In this document: piece after piece, positions 10,412-21,559 of the stretch
Layout: the number at the start of each line of letters is the position of its first letter
Position numbering within the stretch: position 1 is the stretch's first letter
The notes under the pieces: generated by a model
The model's input: the letters and a program-made list of their open reading frames with translations, nothing else
Told to the model about the DNA's origin: nothing
Databases searched by the model: none
Position numbers and translations under genes: made by a program
Source: Asparagopsis taxiformis
Taxonomy: Eukaryota; Rhodophyta; Florideophyceae; Bonnemaisoniales; Bonnemaisoniaceae
Direction: 5' to 3'
DNA: 61,316 bases
Assembly (NCBI GenBank): GCA_030407315.1
Contig: JALQPE010000676.1
Coordinates: forward strand, 1-61,316

Positions 10412-12226
10412 ATGGGTTCCGCAGTCCCTGATATCGGTCAAATGTTCGATGATGAATGGATATCCCATACATCAGCCTTATCCAAGATCCTGACTTACAG
10501 AGAATCCGATTTGTCTAAGGAGGAGGTGAATCGCAACATTATTAAACCAGAACATTCTTCGAAACTCTGGCTAGTGAAACCAATAGCAGCTCTCCAAACT
10601 CAAACTCACCCTCTTCCAGTGGAGCACGGACGGAACAACTTCCACAATTGATCCAACCGATGAGCAGATTCTAGAGTCTGCCTTCTGGGTGCTCGGTTTC
10701 CGCTTCGGTTCTGCTAATCCGCAAAGAAAGTACTCCGTTATATGCCATTTGGACACTGTCCCGGCCATTCCGAATGAAGTCTGGGATCCGTTCGACCCCG
10801 TGATTGAGCCCAATCTAGATTATCCGGAGGGTTCGGTTTCACCGCAGGATTTCCTCATGGGCAGAGGCTGTGTCGACGACAAGGGCCCCGCTGTATCCGC
10901 CTTTCTGGTCGCCAGAGCCCTCGCTGTCAAATATGACACTGATCCGATCATGAACGAAGTGCAATTCGAAGTCATATTCGATACGTCCGAAGAGTCGAAT
11001 ATGTCCTATCCTCATTATGTCATTGACCAGCCGAACGCAGCGTCAACCTTTGGAATTGTTTTCGATGCCTTTTGGAATGTGTATGCTGAGAAGGGCGGTG
11101 AACGACCGGTATTCTCGGTCGATATCGGTCCCAATCCAGCTTCAGGTTTGCACATATCGTCGTTAATCACAGCGCCTGGCAACTCTACCAACACTATCCC
11201 CGATTGGGCTGAGGCTGAGATCAGAGGCGACAAAGAAATGTTGGTTTTATTTGCACAAAATGTTGAAAATCATTACAAAACATTTGAATTTCCAGATGCG
11301 CCGTACAATGCGGCTCCGCTTACAGTGACCGACAATTCGTCTGCTGATGATGCTGTGGTCGTTCTCCGCACCGATGTTGTAGGTGCACAGCACGGCTCCG
11401 CGCCGGAGCAAAATCGTAAGAGAGGGCTAATCCATTGGTATCGCTAGCCAATTTCCTTTCCGGCTTGGTAAAGGAGGGAAAGCTCGGAAAGAATGCGTTT
11501 TCAACCATATGCGAACTCAATGAATGGATGTGGGGAACAAATGTGTTCGGCGAGGCGCATGATGTATTGTACAAGTTTGACAATGTGTTCAAGGAGGGCA
11601 ATGGTACCACATATGCAGTGACCAAAGTGGATTTCGACGATTCGGTTGTCAATTTACGATTGGATATTCGCTACGCGATCAAGCATCACATTCCGGATTG
11701 GGAGGACTGGATGCTGGCTGACTTGCCGGAGGGGCAATTAGATGGCAAAAAGAGTGTGCTGGAAGACCGTTTCAAAGGGCTGGTGAAGGATTTCAACGAA
11801 AGACAATCGGATGGTTGGAAGGTGATTGTTGAGAGTGAAACATTGTTCTCACCAGACATTCGACAGCCCGATTTGAATCCAAACTTTGAAAAAGTAGAAC
11901 GCGCTTTCAGGGAAGTTCTGCACCGCGATCCGCCGCGTCTGGCGATAGGTGGCGGCACGGATGCAAAGGGGATCACCAATCTACTGGCGGTCGGGCCGTT
12001 GTTCGACCCCATGATGGGTCCGCCGATCAATTATCATGGCATCAGGGAGCGTGCGCCTATTGCGGACATGAAGCAGAGCACTATGGTTCTCATGAAGGTT
12101 TTCGAAAACTTGTTCCAGGACGTTGAGGGGCGTCGGGCTGAGAAATTGGAGACGATTCAACATAATACCGTAGCGCAGATAAGGAGCATATTGCAGTCGG
12201 GGCGCACGTTTGTTTGTCAGTGCTGA
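10412..12226 (+). CDS. M20-family zinc metallopeptidase (PepV/Xaa-His dipeptidase-like), one intron, one frame break
   Basis: Cytosolic-type di/tripeptidase of the M20 fold: no signal peptide at the N-terminus (MGSAVPDIGQ). After the N-terminal segment come the motif HLD (first zinc ligand and Asp), the GRG-x4-DDKGP block, SEES with the catalytic Glu and a zinc-binding Glu, the lid-domain segment with HGSAPE, and the C-terminal GGGTDAKG/GPPINYH block. A 46-nt intron fits at 10574-10619 (GTGAAA...CTCAC...TTCCAG) and joins exon 1 (162 nt, 54 codons) in frame to the next segment. The frame then breaks near 11424-11426, just after HGSAPEQNRKRG. One extra G in the GGG run would rejoin it to the downstream frame (NPLVSLANFL). 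The gene is thus either mis-sequenced or freshly inactivated. Its N-terminus before HLD is shorter and less family-like than usual, so exon 1 is less certain than the rest. Confidence 0.8.
10574..10619 (+). other. Candidate intron in the M20 peptidase gene
   Basis: A 46-nt interval with 5' GTGAAA, a CTCAC branch-like site and 3' TTCCAG. Removing it fuses two frames that otherwise end in stops, keeping codon phase 0. This is short but within the range of fungal introns. Confidence 0.6.
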
Positions 12227-12887
12227 GAGCAATGTATTGTTGCCATGACGTCATGACTGATCGGTGGTACATTTGTTGCCGTGCCACACGAATGTGATGG
12301 AAACATAGACAATTAGATTAATTACACTTTGGAGGGTACTAGGTTACGTAAATGAAGCACCGTTTACTACCCCCACCATGTTCAACAACTTACTATCGTG
12401 TCTTTGACTTGAACAAACTACTGCGATCCTCCTCCTCATCTCATATACGCGCGTCCGTCCAGCTCGGATTTTAGTCTGCGGTGGCAACGACCACGCTGCG
12501 AACTCATCTCTCAAGTGGTAGATACTCGCGGAAAAGGGAGGCGCACGACTTGGTCAACAATTTCATTTCCCTGACCGGACGGTATGACATGCTCTGTTGA
12601 TATTTTTACACCGCTTGTAATGCGGTACGAGCAGAAAACAAATCGTGGGATCTTGTGACATCATAAATTTCCGCAATTACAACACGCAGAGCACGTTGTG
12701 ATCTCTGCAGGAGGCGCACCAGCCAAAATATATTCTTGCATCATCTTGTCACCACCATCGACACTCACGCAACCAACAAAGCAGCATACATCTCAATGCA
12801 ATCCCTTCTCTGCGACCTACTTAACCACCAATCCCACACCAGCCCCAGCTGAACCAACAGTCCATCACTGTACGTGCACACACCTAC
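12227..12887. other. Region between M20 peptidase and trypsin T1
   Basis: No gene seen. It holds the 3' flank of the peptidase and the promoter of T1, including a TATA-like CCTACTTAACC (12816-12826) that resembles CACTATATAACC in front of other trypsins of the window. Confidence 0.5.
12816..12826 (+). promoter_or_regulatory. TATA-like promoter element of T1
   Basis: CCTACTTAACC about 62 nt upstream of the T1 ATG. It occupies the same position as the CACTAT[AT]TAACC element of T2, T5 and T6. Confidence 0.45.
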
Positions 12888-13823
12888 ATGAAATTCCTGC
12901 AAATACTCATCCCTGTGCTGCTGCTCCACGCCGTTCACGCGGCATCCATCCCGGACCTGAGCCGGAGTGCGCAATGTCCCATCGTACTCCCGATTGACCA
13001 ACCAGCCAATGCCACGGCGTCACGCCAAATCCGCGCCAACTACAAGCTTGCATCGCAACGCGCCGTTGCACCGCGCATTGTCGGCGGCGATCTGACGACG
13101 TCGCGGTCGTTGAACGACGTGCTCGTCTCGCTTTTGTCCGACTATTCGGCGTGCACTGGCAGTCTCATCTCCGCGCGATGGGTGCTATCCGCCGCGCATT
13201 GCGAATTCGACACGACCTGGGTGGCGGAAGTGGGCGCCTCGCAAATTGACGTGGACGGCACTGTCATCGGCATTAATCTCGCCATCAATCACCCGAAATA
13301 CACCGACGATACGCCCAAGTTCGACATCGCCATATTGCGACTCGTGCGACCGGCGCCCACAAAGCGATTCATGCTTATCAATGGCAACCCGGCACTGCCA
13401 TTGGACAGGAGCTTTGTGCGCGTTGCCGGGTATGGAAAAGTGGAATTCGAGGGGCCGGAGGAACTTGAAGATGAGCGACTGCGACAGGTGGATTTGCCCG
13501 TGGTGAACTTCTGTATCTGCAATGATTATGAGGGTGGAACTTTGGATGAGGAGGCGCAGTTGTGCACTGGATATCCGTTTGGTGGCTGCGATTCCTGCCA
13601 GGGTGATAGTGGAGGTCCGGTGTTTCAGTATGATGCAACTGGTAATCCGGTTGTGGTTGGTATTGTATCATTTGGTCCTGGATGCGGAGAACGGTATGGA
13701 CCGGCTGTTAATGTTCGTCCGGATCGCTTCATTCGCTGGATGTCGAGTAATGGGGCGATGTTTACTGTTTCGCATTCAGCGCAACAGGTGTTCGCGCCCA
13801 TCCCTGGCGTGGATGAGCAGTAA
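12888..13823 (+). CDS. Trypsin-like serine protease T1 (S1), intact
   Basis: Secreted zymogen of 311 residues. Signal peptide at 1-18. Propeptide with Cys30 in QCPIVL, which may stay disulphide-bonded to the protease domain as in chymotrypsinogen. Activation site R63|IVGG. Catalytic triad His104 (SAAHC), Asp146 (FDIAIL) and Ser241 (GDSGGP). Asp235, six residues before the catalytic Ser, is the base of the S1 pocket and predicts cleavage after Arg or Lys. A C-terminal tail ending FAPIPGVDEQ is shared with T2, T5 and T6. There are no introns. It stands about 30 kb from the other trypsins, separated by nested transposons. Likely an extracellular digestive or host-directed protease (inference). 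Confidence 0.92.
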   Translation: MKFLQILIPVLLLHAVHAASIPDLSRSAQCPIVLPIDQPANATASRQIRANYKLASQRAVAPRIVGGDLTTSRSLNDVLVSLLSDYSACTGSLISARWVLSAAHCEFDTTWVAEVGASQIDVDGTVIGINLAINHPKYTDDTPKFDIAILRLVRPAPTKRFMLINGNPALPLDRSFVRVAGYGKVEFEGPEELEDERLRQVDLPVVNFCICNDYEGGTLDEEAQLCTGYPFGGCDSCQGDSGGPVFQYDATGNPVVVGIVSFGPGCGERYGPAVNVRPDRFIRWMSSNGAMFTVSHSAQQVFAPIPGVDEQ

Positions 13824-14255
13824 CTCAACGTTGTTCTACCGCTCAGGCGTATGTTATCGAAAGCGCACGCAAGCAACATTCGTGTATAATTTTCAAATTT
13901 TGTTATCATTACATAATCATAAAAATTAATTTTGCGAAATTAACTCAACATCATAAAAATTCCAAGTCATGCTGGCCTGGTACAGTGTGCGAAATTTAAG
14001 TGTCGCACCACCCCAGATCCGACCGTTCTCACCCTCAAGTCCGAGTCATTCCACACGGTACAAACAGTTGTACTCCTTTTGACCGTACAATTTCATTTCA
14101 GCGAGTTGTTTCGTTCGAAAACGTTCCAGTTGGACTGCATACAGCTAGATTCAATAAACTGATTTATTGGGGGAATTTGGCAATAACCACATGACTACTT
14201 TGTGACTGTTTTTTGACTAAAATTTAGTTCTGCGCAGCGGTGATGCACGCGTAGC
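13824..14255. other. 3' flank of T1
   Basis: AT-rich just after the T1 stop (13890-13960) and otherwise featureless. No gene seen. The copy GTAGC at 14251-14255 is the left target-site duplication of the copia element. Confidence 0.5.
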
Positions 14256-14727
14256 TGTTAATAGTGGCAAGTTGTCAACCTTGTTGCGTACACAGAGGCT
14301 CTCACGTGTACCCGTGGCACCCTTGTCAACTTGCGACGGATGTGGACATCCTCACATCCGACAGTCGACCATATAGCCCCCACTCATGACAAGACATCAT
14401 AGTATCGTGACGGTCTTTGCGAGCTCACCGACTGTCTCGGCGAGATCGAGGACAGAACTCAACCCCAAGGTGTATATGAACCACTTAGGCAATCTAGAGA
14501 AAAAACAACGACATAACATCAAAAAATTTTTAGTTCGTCCTACAACGACAGAGGAATCCCTCAACCAACATTGAAGACCCCGGCTTCCGTGCAACGAAGC
14601 CACAAAAAAACCACCGCTACAAACTTAGGTTTGTAGCCACCCATGCTAGTGGAAGCGTAGCACGTTCCACCAGCAAAAACACACTTGATCACACAGTGAC
14701 TGTCAAGTCACCCTCCGTACTCTATCA
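14256..14727 (+). repeat. 5' LTR of copia 1
   Basis: A 472-bp LTR. It contains several hairpins: CGGATGTG/CACATCCG (14337-14360) and, further right, GGCTTC/GAAGCC, CTACAAAC/GTTTGTAG and GTGGAA/TTCCAC in close succession, which would fall in the 5' part of the transcript. Confidence 0.95.
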
Positions 14728-14800
14728 CTTCGAAGTCAAGAGTATCTTGTCCGCCAAAGAAAGGAGTTGTGTGCGTAACTATCACCACGCCAACTACAAT

Positions 14801-16997
14801 ATGGCACCACCTGGCTATGTACCGCCACAGGAGAACTCCGTGGCTGCTGGATACCTTCCGATAGAAAATGTCGACCTCCAGAAGCACCCCAAATTCGGGG
14901 AGATTGACAAAGACATCGAAAGCTTCAGCACCAACGAAGAAAAAGCGCTCAGAGACCTCAGTCATTATCTCAAATCGGCTCTGCATGCACTAGATGAAGA
15001 TGAAGGAAGAGAAATACTGCTCAATTCGCTATCTCCAGAACTACTCGGGAAGGAGAGCGTGCTTGACCATTCCAGGTTCTTCTACTTACTTCGCAATTTG
15101 ATGACTTTTCTAGGATTCAAAGTACGGATCGGTACTGGAATCCGAGTCATCCCTGCTGTATTCGAGTCACTCTTTGAACACGATGATGCCAGAAGAAACC
15201 TTGCAACAGACTACTACTGGGCCCACGTGGATAATACCACCCCGCCCAGAAACAGAAGGGTCGAAAGCCCAAAATCAGTAACCCGGACACCATTGGACAG
15301 GAGAAGCGCTGCAGTGGCGAATCACCCGCAGCGACCGGCGAACACAACATCGATGCACACGAAATCCGCAGTCTTACCATCAAACGCACCAGCCGGTAGC
15401 AGTAGCGATGACGGCATCAGGAAACGGCTGGCATACGGCACAGGAGACATAGTCCAAATTGTCGATGCGTCACCCAGAAGCCCACTGGTGCTAGACGCGG
15501 AGCAGAATGAGGCGCGTTTCAATGGACAGGGACGAAACAATAGCCGTAATAACGACCTCCCAATGGAAGCACCAGTGTTCCCCGGATACGAATCGCCGCA
15601 CGTGCCTCTACATCGACGCAATAGGGAACGCAGACGCGGCCAAACCCCTGACAGTCATCGAGAACGAGAAACACGCACGCGTGACTTCGCGAACAGCAAG
15701 AATAAGGTATCAATGATGGTGAAAGATTTCAAGTTCAGTGGAGCACCTGAACATGGATTAGATCTATACACACTCAAGAAATCATTCGAGGCGGCATGCA
15801 TCCAACAGGACCTACCATTCGAGGAAGCCAGTGATGTCCTATGGCATTGTCTGGAGGGGGGTGCACAGAGGCTCTTCTTTGAAGAACTACAAGGAAAAAG
15901 GCTACACCTGTCAGCAGCCTTCGAGCGGCTAACCAATCGTTTTGATACGCCACATCACCAGAGCCAAGCTCAATCATACCTCAATTCCATCTCGATGGAC
16001 GGAATCAGGTCAGAACGTGGTTGCTCCGATGCAGAAGCTCTCAACGCCGCACATGAACGCATAACGAACACACTCCCCAAGTGTGGACCATTATGTCAGA
16101 GCGACGGGTTCAAAATTATGACGATGGAGCGCATCGTTAAGTTTGAAAAATGGGCAGCGGGCGTCATAACAACAAGATCTTCTAACCCGGAAATGGTGCA
16201 TTCCAGCTATTACACTATTCTTTGCACCGCAGTCAATCTACATACGCAAATGAATTGTGATGACACCTACAAGATGTCTCGTGAATCAAAAGACAGCGGT
16301 GATCCGCCGCCTAGCCTAAACACCGGGATACCGATACATTACGGCCAGACGTACGCGATGCCTCAAAACTCTGGAAACCGCCGGGGCATACCAAACTCCC
16401 AGATGCGCAGTAATCGACAATCCAGCCGTCGTTATATGCCGTCAGGGCGCCGCCCCTAGCAATAATGCATGAAACCAACCCCTCATCGGGGAGGCACAAA
16501 CATACGCCGGAGCAGCTAGCAGCTATTAAGGCACGGACCAGATGCGCTTTCTGTAATGAAATCGGCCACTGGCGACAGGAATGTCGACACAGACAAAAAT
16601 CATTAACCGATGTAGTAAAGGGTCGGATACAAGAAAGGCAACGTGATGACCCCGTGGTCGCACTCGCCGAAGTGCTGAACGAATTGACCCAGGAAGAGGA
16701 GGACTACCTCGAATACCGAGGGGGTTGCCATCAGGACGACATCGACCATGCGACCGGCTCCGGAACTACAGATAGCCACAAAAACGCGCCCGAGACGACC
16801 TACCATCAACACATCGATGTGATGCACAATACCTACACGGATGACCACGCTGCACGTGATGCTTACACGATATTCGATGCGATGACGTCTACTACAAGGA
16901 GCGAGGCAGATTTTTGACACCAGAGGGCCTCAGTGAGGACAGCCCTCTGAAATCAGACGACTTCATCCATAAGAAAACCCGATACCAGCATCTATGA
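14801..16997 (+). CDS. Gag of copia 1 (frame-broken)
   Basis: Structural capsid/nucleocapsid protein. ATG 14801 (MAPPGYVPPQEN) is taken because the upstream part of the open frame lies in the LTR. The main part runs to 16459. A frame change follows in the CCCC run at 16453-16456, where one extra C would continue directly into the next frame, carrying the zinc knuckle CAFCNEIGHWRQEC (CX2CX4HX4C, near 16546). A second change at the TTTTT near 16911-16915 would extend it to a TGA at 16995-16997, overlapping the ATG of pol as ATGA. The middle is rich in Arg, Asn, Ser and Pro; the part from about residue 330 is the folded gag-like region. Confidence 0.8.
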
Positions 16998-19900
16998 ATC
17001 CAAAGACCAAAACGGATGACAAAGTCGATAAAAGTCCTCGCCAGCAGCATCCATCGCATCCGCAGATGGGATTCTACGACCACCCACGACCACCTGAAGA
17101 AATCAACACAGTACTTAACCCACAACAACTTAGCCAACAAAATCCTTCGCCACAACTGCTTACGCATTTAAAATCGTCAGGCTCACACCCCGTCTGTGAC
17201 GGAAACAATGAGTTTGTAATACTAATGAGCATTAACCAGCTCAAAACGACTGACAGATCGTCCCCTCACACGTTCCTTGGAGCCTTGCTAGACACAGGCG
17301 CACAAAAGACCGTCATCGGCGAACGTCAAGCAAAACTATACTGCGAAAATTTTGGAATTCCATTCCGACTATCGCAATCCTGGACGCAATTCAGATTTGC
17401 TTCGGCGACATCCAAAGCGCTCGGGAAACTCCTCATAGTTATACAAACTCCTGAAGACCACATACGAGCATCCGTCGACGTCGTGAAAGACGATGTAACT
17501 CTCCTACTAGGACTCGATATTTTCGACCGTTACGGGTTGCAATTCCTCTCTGTGGAGAATCAACTCGAAAGTGTAACCCAAAAATGGAGACTACCAGTAA
17601 TACGGTGGAGAGGACATGCGTACCTACGGTGGACTCCAGACGCGTACAGTGTGAACTACTCACGATCACAACTGTATCGCTTGCACCGCCACCTTCATCA
17701 CCCAAGCGTTGACAAGCTGTATAATCTCTTGCGACGAGCGGACCCGCAAAAGCTCACACCAGACACCCGCGCACTGCTACGCGATATAGCCGACAACTGC
17801 GACGCGTGCACACGTATCTCCAGCCGACCAATATCCTTCCGTATCAGAGAAGCCGATAAACTTCGCTTCAACCAGGAACTCATGATGGACATCATGTACC
17901 TACCGGATAAAAAGGGAAAACAAAAACCCGTACTACACATCGTTGATGTTGCGACACGTTTCAGCGCAGCAACGTTTCTGGACCGTGTCGACGTCGGGTC
18001 TGTGTGGAGAGCATTCCTGCGAATCTGGACTACAATGTATGTCGGATACCCTGAGTCGCTACTCACAGACCAAGGATCTGTGTTCGTATCGACCGAATGG
18101 TCGAACGCGTGTGAAGTGTTCAACATCCAAATACGTCACACCGGCACAGAGAGCCACAATTCCCTCGGCGCGGGAGAAAAGTACCACCACACACTGCGCA
18201 CAATTTACCTAAAAGTGCAACACGAATTCCGGTCAATAGACGACCAGACATTATTATCAATGTCCGTCAAAGCCCTTAATGATACCGTCGGTCCAGACGG
18301 CTTGGTACCATCACTGCTTTTATTCGGCGTATTACCGAAGTTACCTACCGTGTCACCGCGGGACTTCCCCATACACAAGGAGCGTCTTCGTGCCATGGTG
18401 GCTGCAAGAAAGCATTATGAGCAATTGGTGTCTAAGCGACGTGTCAACCTTGGAATGCTTAAGACAGTAACCCCTCGGCCGATTATGACATACAACCGGG
18501 GGATTATTGTAGGACCAGCCGGGACGGCGGTCACTAGGAGAGTTCTAGAATCGCTTGCCGTGTCAGGGCGTAGTGAACCGGATCGCGCTGGTGAACTTGC
18601 GTTTCGCACGTCGCGCGGTCGCGGTGGCGATCGGGTGGTACAACGGCGGAACGCGCAGGGATCGATCGCAACACGGGATTCGCGGGCCGGCGTAAGCCGT
18701 GATCTCAGGGGGAGATCACCGAGTAAACTCGAGCACAACGCGATCCACACAGGGGTCGTAAATCCCTGGCCTAGTGGGGTGCGAGGCAACGCGCGCTATC
18801 GCGGTGCGACGCAGTTCGACGATCGGTTTATGCGCAGCGCGCACGCGAACGTCGGCGATCGTGAGCAACCCCGCACGCATTGTCGTAACGCAATCGGTCC
18901 TCGCGACGCGCTAGACACTTAACTCGTAGCTGCGAAGATGCTGCCTGTTTATTGGTAAGGTGCGAAGCAGAACGACCATTAATAGCTAACTACTAAGGAC
19001 AGGTTGTCCTTGCGCGGCCGGCCGGCGGCCGCTCGCTCGCACGCAAAAGGGAAATATTTGGGAAAAAGACTTTCGTCATAAAAAACCCAAAAAGGGGAAA
19101 TAAAGGGAAATTCGTAGAATTCGCTACACGTGGCGCCGGGCTCGTAATCGCACGCGTTCGCGCTGACGTGCCGTGACACGTAATAGTATCGCCACGCGTA
19201 TGCTCGCTTACTAACTAACTAAACGCGGATGCACGGGGGCTCAACTCGACGCTATCGCTCCAACCCGCGTGCGCGCTCGCAACATAAATTGCATCACAAT
19301 TATGTCTATGTGTTCCGTGAAAGGATCAAACAATTCACTGGACCTCACCTCGTCGCCTCCATCGATGGCAAGTCAGTGCGCGTTCACATAGGAGATAACA
19401 ACGGGCCGCGACAATTTAATTTATCGCAGGTCAAACCAGCTGACAAAAGGCTTTCTATCAGTGACCACAGCCTCAGTCATAATACAACTCCAGAAGTTGC
19501 TAGCGTTCCGCTATCAGTGTACCACACAGAAGTTATTGAGATAGGCGATCCACGGGAAACGTTTTTCGATGAAGCAAAGCGTACTGAATTACTTGGACTC
19601 ATCGACAAGGGCACGTTCAAGATCGTCAACAGGGCCGGGGCTGCCCCTAATGGTGAATACCTGAACGTCATCCCCTGTCGCTTCGTCCTTAGCATCAAGC
19701 ATCACAGTAGCGGGAAGAAGCTGAAGGCCAGGTTCGTGCTTGGTGGCCATCGCGACCGAGACCGTCACAAAATTGTGCACAACTCCACCACATTGAAGCA
19801 ATCCTCAGTCCGAATAATCATATCCGTCGCGACCATTCTCGGCTTCCATATATGGTCATCGGACGTGCGACAAGCGTACTTGCAATTCGGATCCGACCTT

Positions 19901-21073
19901 CAGAGGAAAGTATACATTAAGCCGGATATACTGTCGCTTAACGAGGATGAGCTACTCCAAGTAATCCTCCCCTTGTACGGACTCTCTGAGTCGGGCGACT
20001 ATTGGAATGAAACACTAGCGAAACACCATATCAACGATCTATGCATGAATCGTTTAGCAGGAGACTTCTCGCTGTTCTATCGAAAAACCGGCGTCACCTT
20101 GGTCTCACTGTCCGGCTCCTATGTCGACGACATCCTTTAAGCCGGCACAGCGGATGAAAAGGAGAGATTACAGAATTCCATGAAGAGGAAATTCGAAATC
20201 AGTGTTGATAACACGGGCGAATTCATATTCACTGGTTTATTGTGCAGCACCGGTAACCCTACTCATAGATCGATTTCCCAATCACAATACATTTCCCGAT
20301 TACGTTACGCACCTCCTGAGGCAACTTTTGCCGACTTCCGGTCAATCAGGCAGAAACTAGCATGGGCGTCACACACCAGACCGGACGTTTCGTGTTCTGT
20401 ATCCATGCTGACGCAAGTCACTGAAGATTCGTTCACTCCGACTACGATATGCACAGTGAACAAGATCATTTCGCATCTCAAGGAGACATCCACCCTCTGT
20501 CTGAGGTATACCAAATTGGATAAGAAAACGTTGCGCCTGCTCGCGTACGTTGACTCGAGCTTCAACAATTGTGCTGACAATAAGTCGCAACTCGGATTCA
20601 TTATCTTGATGGCTGATGCGAGCAACAAGTGTTGCATACTGCATTTCGCTTCTCAGAAGAGCAAACGGGTTGCTCGATCAAGTATGGCGGCGGAGACCCT
20701 GGCATTCTCCAATGGATTTGATAACGCCCAATTACTGCGCCACGACCTACAATGCATGCTTGGTATGGAATTACCGTTGATCATGGTCACCGATTCAAAG
20801 GCATTATTCGATGTGCTCACGCGTTCCAAACACACCACTGAAAAGAGGCTAATGATTGACATCTCGGCGGCTCGCGAAGCCTACGCAGACCATACGATAT
20901 CCAATGTCGCGTTGATAGCTTCGGAGGACAACCCCGCGGATGGCCTGACCAAGACGGAACCAAATCGAGCCCTATCTAACCTTATGAAAACCCAAAAGCT
21001 CTCTAGCCCTATCAGGCAGTATATGATCGAATCTAGTATGAGCTATATGGTCTCCAAGAGGGGGAAGTGTTAA
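16994..21073 (+). CDS. Pol of copia 1 (protease-integrase-RT-RNase H), interrupted
   Basis: Starts at ATG 16994, overlapping the inferred gag stop. Protease motif LLDTGAQ. GAG-pre-integrase zinc region with H-x3-H and C-x2-C (HRHLHHP, CDACTR). Integrase core with Asp (LMMDIMY), Asp (LLTDQG) and Glu (GAGEKYHH). The frame is split at 18507 by a solo LTR (18508-19298) and resumes after 19303 with the integrase C-terminal segment (YVYVFRERIKQFTGPH). The two halves are out of phase unless the GGGGG run at 18498-18502 has six G. RT follows with YVDD near 20123-20134, then an in-frame TAA at 20138-20140, and the same frame continues through RNase H to 21073, running a few bases into the 3' LTR. Confidence 0.88.
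18508..19298. mobile_element. Solo LTR inserted in the integrase of copia 1
   Basis: A 791-bp GC-rich block unlike its surroundings interrupts a conserved integrase sequence. It starts TGTAGGACC and ends CATCACA (TG...CA) and is flanked by the direct repeat ATTAT (18503-18507 and 19299-19303), as expected for an LTR with a 5-bp target duplication. Removing the block and one ATTAT restores the integrase sequence apart from one G. No internal retroelement region is present, so this is a solo LTR left by LTR-LTR recombination. Its start (TGT.G.ACCA...AGTTCTAGAA) faintly resembles the gypsy 2 LTR. Strand cannot be assigned. Confidence 0.85.
21055..21067 (+). other. Polypurine tract of copia 1
   Basis: The purine-rich AAGAGGGGGAAG directly precedes the 3' LTR (starts 21068), the expected primer site for plus-strand synthesis. 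It is also inside the last codons of pol. Confidence 0.75.
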
Positions 21074-21554
21074 TAGTGGAAAGTTGTCAACCTTGTTGCG
21101 TACACAGAGGCTCTCACGTGTACCCGTGGCACCCTTGTCAACTTGCGACGGATGTGGACATCCTCACATCCGACAGTCGACCATATAGCCCCCACTCATG
21201 ACGAGACATCATAGTATCATGACGGTCTTTGCGAGCTCACCGACTGTCTCGGCGAGATCGAGGACAGAACTCAACCCCAAGGTGTATATGAACCACTTAG
21301 GCAATCTAGAGAAAAAAACAACGACATAACATCAAAAAATTTTTAGTTCGTCCTACAACGACAGAGGAATCCCTCAACCAACATTGAAGACCCCGGCTTC
21401 CGTGCAACGAAGCCACAAAAAAACCACCGCGACAAACTTAGGTTTGTAGCCACCCATGCTAGTGGAAGCGTATACGCTATGCTATAGCACGTTCCACCAG
21501 CAAAAACACACTTGATCACACAGTGACTGTCAAGTCACCCTCAGTACTCTATCA
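21068..21554 (+). repeat. 3' LTR of copia 1
   Basis: A 487-bp LTR, about 1 percent diverged from the left copy, with a 14-bp insertion inside the GTGGAA/TTCCAC hairpin loop and one extra A in a run. Confidence 0.95.
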
Positions 21555-21559
21555 GTAGC

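Larger units (their letters stand above)
14256..21554 (+). mobile_element. Ty1/copia retrotransposon 1, complete but interrupted
   Basis: Direct repeats 14256-14727 and 21068-21554 (TGTTAATAG to CTCTATCA) are flanked by GTAGC (14251-14255 and 21555-21559). Domain order is gag with zinc knuckle, protease, integrase, RT and RNase H. Integrase before RT is the Ty1/copia order. The LTRs differ at about six positions, by a 14-bp insertion in the right copy (inside GTGGAA...TTCCAC) and by one A in a run, so this is the oldest complete element of the window. A foreign solo LTR splits the integrase (18508-19298), and a TAA stop follows the YVDD motif. Confidence 0.95.
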
